Assembly (NCBI RefSeq): GCF_018343695.1
Contig: NZ_JAGYPJ010000001.1
Span: 3,222,511-3,286,510, forward strand
DNA: 64,000 nt
Direction: 5' to 3'
Source of the DNA: Lederbergia citrisecunda
GTDB lineage: Bacteria > Bacillota > Bacilli > Bacillales > Bacillaceae_C
The translations under genes and the position numbers were made by a program. Below the pieces are notes generated by a model, which was given only the letters and a program-made list of their open reading frames with translations, made no database searches and was not told the origin of the DNA. The stretch's first letter is position 1; every line of letters starts with the position of its first letter. Of the stretch, positions 60,174 to 64,000 are shown in pieces.

Positions 60174-61349
60174 ATGGCATTGAGTCGCTTAGAATCAAAG
60201 CTTAAACCGCTTTTAAGAAGTTTTGTTGATAATGGACCGCCGGGCTGTGCACTTTCCGTATCCCGCAATGGTGAAATAATCTTTGAAGACTATGTCGGAT
60301 TAGCAGACATTGATTCAAAAAAAGAGATAGACCCGGATACGATTTACCGAATTTTTTCCATGACCAAAGTTGTTACATGTACGGCTGCCCTGATGTTGTT
60401 TGAAAGAGGATTATTTTTATTGAATGACCCTTTAGAGGAATATCTTCCGGAATTCAAAGATCCTCTCGTTTATCGTACTAATGGTCAAGGTGAATTATAT
60501 ACATCACCTGCTACAAGATCGATTACGGTTAAGGATCTTTTTACGATGACATCAGGTTTAACTTATCCCGGAGAGGCTAACGAAACAGAGCGCCAAGTTG
60601 CTAAAGTGATGCAAGAGTTATATCAAAAAGATAGACTAGGCGAGAGATTATCGAATAGAGCTGTCGCAAAATCATTAGCTTCCATTCCGTTCGCTTTTGA
60701 TCCAGGGACGAAATGGCACTACGGATTAAGCCATGATGTATTGGGCGCTTTCATTGAAGTCATCACAGGTAAGAGCTTTGGACAATTTTTACAAGATGAA
60801 ATTTTTGAACCGTTACATATGAAAGATACATTTTTTCGCATACCTAAAGAGAAGCGAGACCGCCTTTCTAGCAACTATACATGGGATGAGAATGGCATGT
60901 TAAGAAAAAACACAGAAATGGATACGCATATTCAACCTGATGCAAAATTTGAAAGCGGTGGCGGTGGCCTACTTTCGACACTAAGTGATTACAGCCGATT
61001 TGCACAGATGTTGGCAAATGGCGGAGAGCTAGATGGCGAGCGAATCATTGGCAGAAAAACTATTGATCTTATGTCTTCAAATCATCTAACACCAGAAAAC
61101 AGCCATAATTATAATTGGGGTTATCTTTCAGGATATGGGTACGGCTTAGGTGTTAGAACTTTAGTAGATCCGGCAATAGGAGGAATCAATAGTTCCATTG
61201 GAGAGTTTGGATGGTCAGGATTATTAGGAACCTGGGTATTGATCGATCCCAAAGAAAATCTATCCGCTGTGTATATGCAACAAATGCTTCCTAACTTAGA
61301 AGCTTACCATCAACCTAGATTAAGAGCGGTCATTTACGGTGAAATCTAG
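60174..61349 (+). CDS. Serine hydrolase, class C beta-lactamase / esterase family
   Basis: A 391-residue protein of the beta-lactamase-fold hydrolases (EstB-like). It has no signal peptide, so it is cytosolic, which favours an esterase or peptidase over a secreted beta-lactamase. The catalytic SxxK is in IFSMTKVVT (Ser near 62) and the Tyr motif is in WHYGLSHDVLG. The family stretch FESGGGGLLSTLSDYSRFAQ is present, as is a C-terminal FGWSGLLGTW in place of the KTG box. AAGGAG lies four bases before the ATG. It is a single gene with a strong terminator. Confidence 0.86.
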   Translation: MALSRLESKLKPLLRSFVDNGPPGCALSVSRNGEIIFEDYVGLADIDSKKEIDPDTIYRIFSMTKVVTCTAALMLFERGLFLLNDPLEEYLPEFKDPLVYRTNGQGELYTSPATRSITVKDLFTMTSGLTYPGEANETERQVAKVMQELYQKDRLGERLSNRAVAKSLASIPFAFDPGTKWHYGLSHDVLGAFIEVITGKSFGQFLQDEIFEPLHMKDTFFRIPKEKRDRLSSNYTWDENGMLRKNTEMDTHIQPDAKFESGGGGLLSTLSDYSRFAQMLANGGELDGERIIGRKTIDLMSSNHLTPENSHNYNWGYLSGYGYGLGVRTLVDPAIGGINSSIGEFGWSGLLGTWVLIDPKENLSAVYMQQMLPNLEAYHQPRLRAVIYGEI

Positions 61350-61356
61350 TAAAAGT

Positions 61357-61396
61357 CAAAACCTTATTTAGTAATGCTTTAAATAAGGTTTTACTC
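61357..61396 (+). terminator. Terminator of the serine hydrolase gene
   Basis: AAAACCTTATTT / AAATAAGGTTTT perfect 12-bp stem with an 11-base loop. Confidence 0.75.
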
Positions 61397-61703
61397 TCAT
61401 TTTGCTAATTTTTTCTATAGATAGTTGTTACAGCACACTGGAGCAGCGTTAGAGAGATGCAAATAAAAACGTAAGAGCCAGATTTATCTGTATTCAATAG
61501 ATAAATTGGGCTTTTTTTCGTTACTCCATTAAATTGCACGATTATGAAAGATCTTTTTGAAGATAAGCATCCGTTTACTTTAAATGATTAATTCACAATA
61601 TCATTAAGTAAATTCCCAAATTTCCCGACCCTAATTTGATACTAACAGAGCAGTTGTCGTCATATTCTTATAAAGAAAACAATAAGAAGGAGTGTATAGT
61701 TAG
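61397..61703. other. Gene-free stretch with an orphan terminator-like hairpin
   Basis: No gene is visible. A hairpin at 61476-61518 ends in CTTTTTTT but no intact gene precedes it, so a small transcript or deleted gene may have stood here. RBS AAGGAG for the next gene is near 61687. Confidence 0.4.
61476..61518 (+). terminator. Orphan terminator-like hairpin
   Basis: AGCCaGATTTATCT pairs with AGATAAATtGGGCT (two mismatches), followed by seven T. Confidence 0.5.
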
Positions 61704-63134
61704 TTGAAAAAAGTTAAGGTAAGCTTACGGCCAATTGTAAATAATATAAATTTACCCACCGTAATGAAAACAGCTCTCCTTCCGGGTGACTCAATTGAAA
61801 GATTATTCATTGCAACTCAGTTAGGAGAGATCTTTTACATAGGAGACTCAAGTTTAAGGATATTTTTAGATATTCGCTCACGAATCATAAAACTAGGTAC
61901 TTCTGAACCAGGTGTTGCTGGTGGTGGATATGATGAACGGGGATTGCTAGGACTAGCGTTTCATCCGGAATTTTATTATAACGGTCTGTTTTATCTTCAT
62001 TATTCAGCAGCTGGAACACAAGGTCCAGGTGCTCTTTCTGAACATTTTAAGCCTGACCCGTGTGATCTCAAAACATTAAACCTAAGGTGGCTAAATCGAG
62101 AAACTAAATATAATCATATTGATACAATTGAAGAATGGTTTTTACAAGCGAATGGCCAACCTCAAAAACGACGAACATTACTTAACTTAAGAAGACCATT
62201 TTTTAATCATAATGGTGTCAATAGCTTAAACTTTTCACCTGAATCAGGAAAACTTGTTTTAACAACCGGAGATGGTGGAGCAGGTTATGATCCATTTAAT
62301 TTAAGTCAGGATGATATGGAAATCGCCGGTAAAATAATTGAAATTGATGTAAGTAAAAATACATTTATCAATAATCCGCCCGTAGTCACACGTTTTGATG
62401 AACTCCCAGCACCTATCCAGGAAACGCTTACAGTCATTGCCAAAGGGGTTCGTAATATACCTGGAATTTCATTTCAAAGGTTTTATAATCAGTATATTAA
62501 ATATGTGGGAAATGTCGGGCAGGATTTAGTAGAGTCGATTTTTTCATTCGGTCAATATAAACCAATACCGGTAACTCAGCTTATACAAGCTTCTTCAATG
62601 AAATCCGAACTTGACCAAGAAGGAATCATTAACTTTGGCTGGCGAGGGTGGGAGGGTGCTTTTCCTACATCGACTATAAAGAACTGCCCTACTAATCAGG
62701 CTTTGGACGAGAAAACAATTGCTTATTACAATGAAGCAATTAACACTTTAGTAAAGCGTCTTCAGCCTTTAACTAGTTATTTTCACAAAGATAATCGCCC
62801 TGATAAGTTTGGAGGAACTGCACTTACAGGAGTCCAAGCCTATATGGGGAATGGAATCCCCGATTTAACAGGAAGCGTTGTGTTTACCGATCTTGCCCGG
62901 GATAAAGAATCCCAATCTCCGGTTAGAGGGGTTTTAGCTTATACGAGGGTAAGAACAGATTGTAAACTAAATGATTTTAGTGTTATTGAAACCGATTATA
63001 ATTTCGGTTCTCAATCAGCTTATTATGTTAGTTTGGGAACGAATCTGGATCAAACTAGACTATATTTAGGGGTTTATGGCTCTATGAAAGTGACTGATCT
63101 TAACCAAGGTACTATTTTTGAAATTATTCCATGA
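61704..63134 (+). CDS. PQQ-dependent sugar dehydrogenase-like (GSDH) beta-propeller protein
   Basis: A 476-residue protein with glucose/sorbosone dehydrogenase features: ERGLLGLAFHPEFYYNGLFYLHYS (the GLLGLAFHP signature), FFNHNGVNSLNFSPESGKLVLTTGDGG (NHNGGxLxFGPDGxLYxxxGDGG counterpart), and IINFGWRGWEG (NYGWP counterpart). It has no signal peptide, unlike most periplasmic relatives, and two acidic/Cys insertions (about 108-125, 330-350). The start is TTG at 61704 with AAGGAG about 12 bases upstream. The activity and PQQ use are uncertain. A terminator follows at 63205. Confidence 0.78.
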   Translation: MKKVKVSLRPIVNNINLPTVMKTALLPGDSIERLFIATQLGEIFYIGDSSLRIFLDIRSRIIKLGTSEPGVAGGGYDERGLLGLAFHPEFYYNGLFYLHYSAAGTQGPGALSEHFKPDPCDLKTLNLRWLNRETKYNHIDTIEEWFLQANGQPQKRRTLLNLRRPFFNHNGVNSLNFSPESGKLVLTTGDGGAGYDPFNLSQDDMEIAGKIIEIDVSKNTFINNPPVVTRFDELPAPIQETLTVIAKGVRNIPGISFQRFYNQYIKYVGNVGQDLVESIFSFGQYKPIPVTQLIQASSMKSELDQEGIINFGWRGWEGAFPTSTIKNCPTNQALDEKTIAYYNEAINTLVKRLQPLTSYFHKDNRPDKFGGTALTGVQAYMGNGIPDLTGSVVFTDLARDKESQSPVRGVLAYTRVRTDCKLNDFSVIETDYNFGSQSAYYVSLGTNLDQTRLYLGVYGSMKVTDLNQGTIFEIIP

Positions 63135-63204
63135 TTTATAACTATAAGATTAGACTTAATACTAGATAAATCTCTTTCTTAGTTATAATTGAATCGAAAT
63201 ATAC

Positions 63205-63247
63205 AACAAACAAGAGAGCAATCATGTTCCCTCGTTTGTTTATTTTT
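63205..63247. terminator. Terminator of the PQQ-dehydrogenase-like gene
   Basis: AACAAAC...GAG / CTCGTTTGTT stem with a small bulge, then TATTTTT. Confidence 0.6.
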
Positions 63248-63426
63248 CCGGAAATGTAAAAGCCAAACTCCCTGATTTAATATTATGGGCCTGTCCACGT
63301 GCGTCATCTTTAAAGAAGTGATATCCCATACTCCTTATACATGATTTTTACTGTATTGGAGCTTAAGTACAATTCTTCACAATCATCACCATAGTTTTAA
63401 CATAAATATTCCACAACATGGCCATT

Positions 63427-63475
63427 TACAAAAAGAAAGAGCGACATTCTTATTCTAGAATTGCTCCCTTTACTT
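63427..63475 (-). terminator. Terminator of the ynfA-like gene
   Basis: On the minus strand AAAGGGAGC...ATTCT / AGAAT...CGCTCTTT stem followed by CTTTTTG. Confidence 0.55.
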
Positions 63476-63486
63476 GAAGAAAACTT

Positions 63487-63813
63487 TTAATGGCGGGGTG
63501 CAAACAACATCAATGAAACACCTACTAAACATATACCAGCACCCACCCAATCGTATAGATCAGGAGTTTTTTTATCAATACCCCATCCCCATAATACAGA
63601 GAGAACAATAAAAACTCCTCCATAGGCTGCATATACTCTACCGAATGATGGGAATGTTTGAAATGTAGCAATAACACCGTATAATGCCAAAGCTATTCCT
63701 CCGAAAACACCCCAATAAAATGGCTTTCCTTCTCTTAGCCATAGCCAAATAAGATAACCTCCACCAATCTCGGCAAGTCCTGCAAGTATAAATAATACAA
63801 TTGCATAAATCAT
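63487..63813 (-). CDS. ynfA: YnfA/UPF0060-family small membrane protein
   Basis: 108 residues with four TM helices (about 3-24, 31-51, 60-79, 86-105). Family motifs [34 protein letters not shown] and [20 protein letters not shown] are all present. These are SMR-like proteins; efflux activity has been suggested for some. GAGGTGG stands upstream of the ATG at 63813. A single gene with its own terminator. Confidence 0.9.
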   Translation of the reverse strand: MIYAIVLFILAGLAEIGGGYLIWLWLREGKPFYWGVFGGIALALYGVIATFQTFPSFGRVYAAYGGVFIVLSVLWGWGIDKKTPDLYDWVGAGICLVGVSLMLFAPRH

Positions 63814-64000
63814 TTAATCTACACCACCTCTAGTACCTAATTAACATGGTAATTATAACGTATCCCTTTAGTGGGAAAAGTATTTTATTAATTCTTTCCG
63901 GATAGGTAGCTTCATATAGTAAAGCAGGCATAGTTCTTCAGATTCACCGAATAACTAACCGAAACGTATCTTCTGAACAAGCTCGTCCTTGGTCAAGTAG
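63814..64000. other. Window end, no gene recognised
   Basis: 187 bases with the ynfA promoter region at the left. Open frames run off the right edge, but none is long enough to identify. Confidence 0.3.

Larger units (their letters stand above)
63135..63486. other. Gene-free stretch with two terminators
   Basis: Holds the terminators of the flanking convergent genes (63205-63247 and 63427-63475). Between them a minus-strand frame of 29 codons (ATG near 63341, GYHFFKDDARGQAHNIKSGS...) ends at 63252 beside the first hairpin. It has poor RBS spacing and could be the tail of a lost gene. Confidence 0.4.

Noticed and set aside
63252-63341. 29-codon minus-strand frame next to a hairpin
   Set aside because: RBS to ATG spacing is too short and no homology is apparent; it may be a gene tail but cannot be supported.

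Overview
The window reads as chromosomal DNA of a low-GC, Gram-positive spore-former of the Bacillaceae. The genes are AT-rich, have strong AGGAGG-type ribosome-binding sites, use TTG and GTG starts freely, and resemble Bacillus loci: ykoGH with PepSY genes, yvgK-modA-modB, yerO/swrC, Bce-type detoxification modules, ykhA and nagE. Two families of short intergenic repeats of a kind common in Bacillus are also present. I see no rRNA, tRNA, CRISPR array, prophage or plasmid functions. The genus assignment is inference.

Layout. 1-335: tail of an IS3-family transposase beside a broken 5' copy of an ECF sigma gene whose intact version lies at 52219-52758. 815-4291: two-component system plus two PepSY proteins. 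4564-7580: rRNA methyltransferase, membrane protein and TetR regulator sharing one operator motif. 7831-10338: molybdate-type regulator, binding protein and permease without an ATPase. 10604-14528: two aldo/keto reductases, an epimerase, an HxlR regulator and an SDR relic. 14573-23962: RND pump with its TetR regulator, PgeF, an SRPBCC protein, SelO and a cupin/HD-GYP protein. 24041-31416: secreted coiled-coil protein, sugar isomerase-like protein, TolB-like propeller, MATE pump, and a DrrAB exporter with TetR. 31666-36313: complete BceRS/BceAB-like module with an unusual tandem repeat between the halves. 36425-39086: repeat pair, hmp relic and an N-acetylglucosamine-type PTS. 39266-43620: PAS-chemoreceptor, EAL and PAS-GGDEF genes (one probable c-di-GMP operon) and a MerR/B12-type regulator. 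43911-48706: MacB/HrtB-like ABC pair, then DUF2177, a DhaL-DegV fusion and DUF1295. 48991-53564: LysR, thioesterase, small proteins and the ECF sigma/anti-sigma pair. 53832-59502: two zinc-ribbon ABC exporters flanking a DUF1854 protein. 60174-63813: serine hydrolase, PQQ-dehydrogenase-like protein and YnfA.

Taken together the window is dominated by envelope and stress functions: five drug- or peptide-type exporters, each with its own regulator or a recognisable operator, two sensor kinases, one ECF sigma factor, and a compact c-di-GMP set (GGDEF, EAL and HD-GYP).

The best candidates for undescribed biology are: (i) the ABC-DUF1854-ABC operon at 53832-59502, in which both exporters carry an extra N-terminal domain ending in a CxxC...CxxC zinc ribbon; (ii) the DUF2177 / DhaL-DegV fusion / DUF1295 operon, which looks like a fatty-acid kinase fused to its own acyl-binding subunit and set between two lipid-type membrane proteins; and (iii) several regulatory architectures visible directly in the DNA (10-bp iterated operator at the mod locus, paired TetR operators, a 20/21-bp repeat array).
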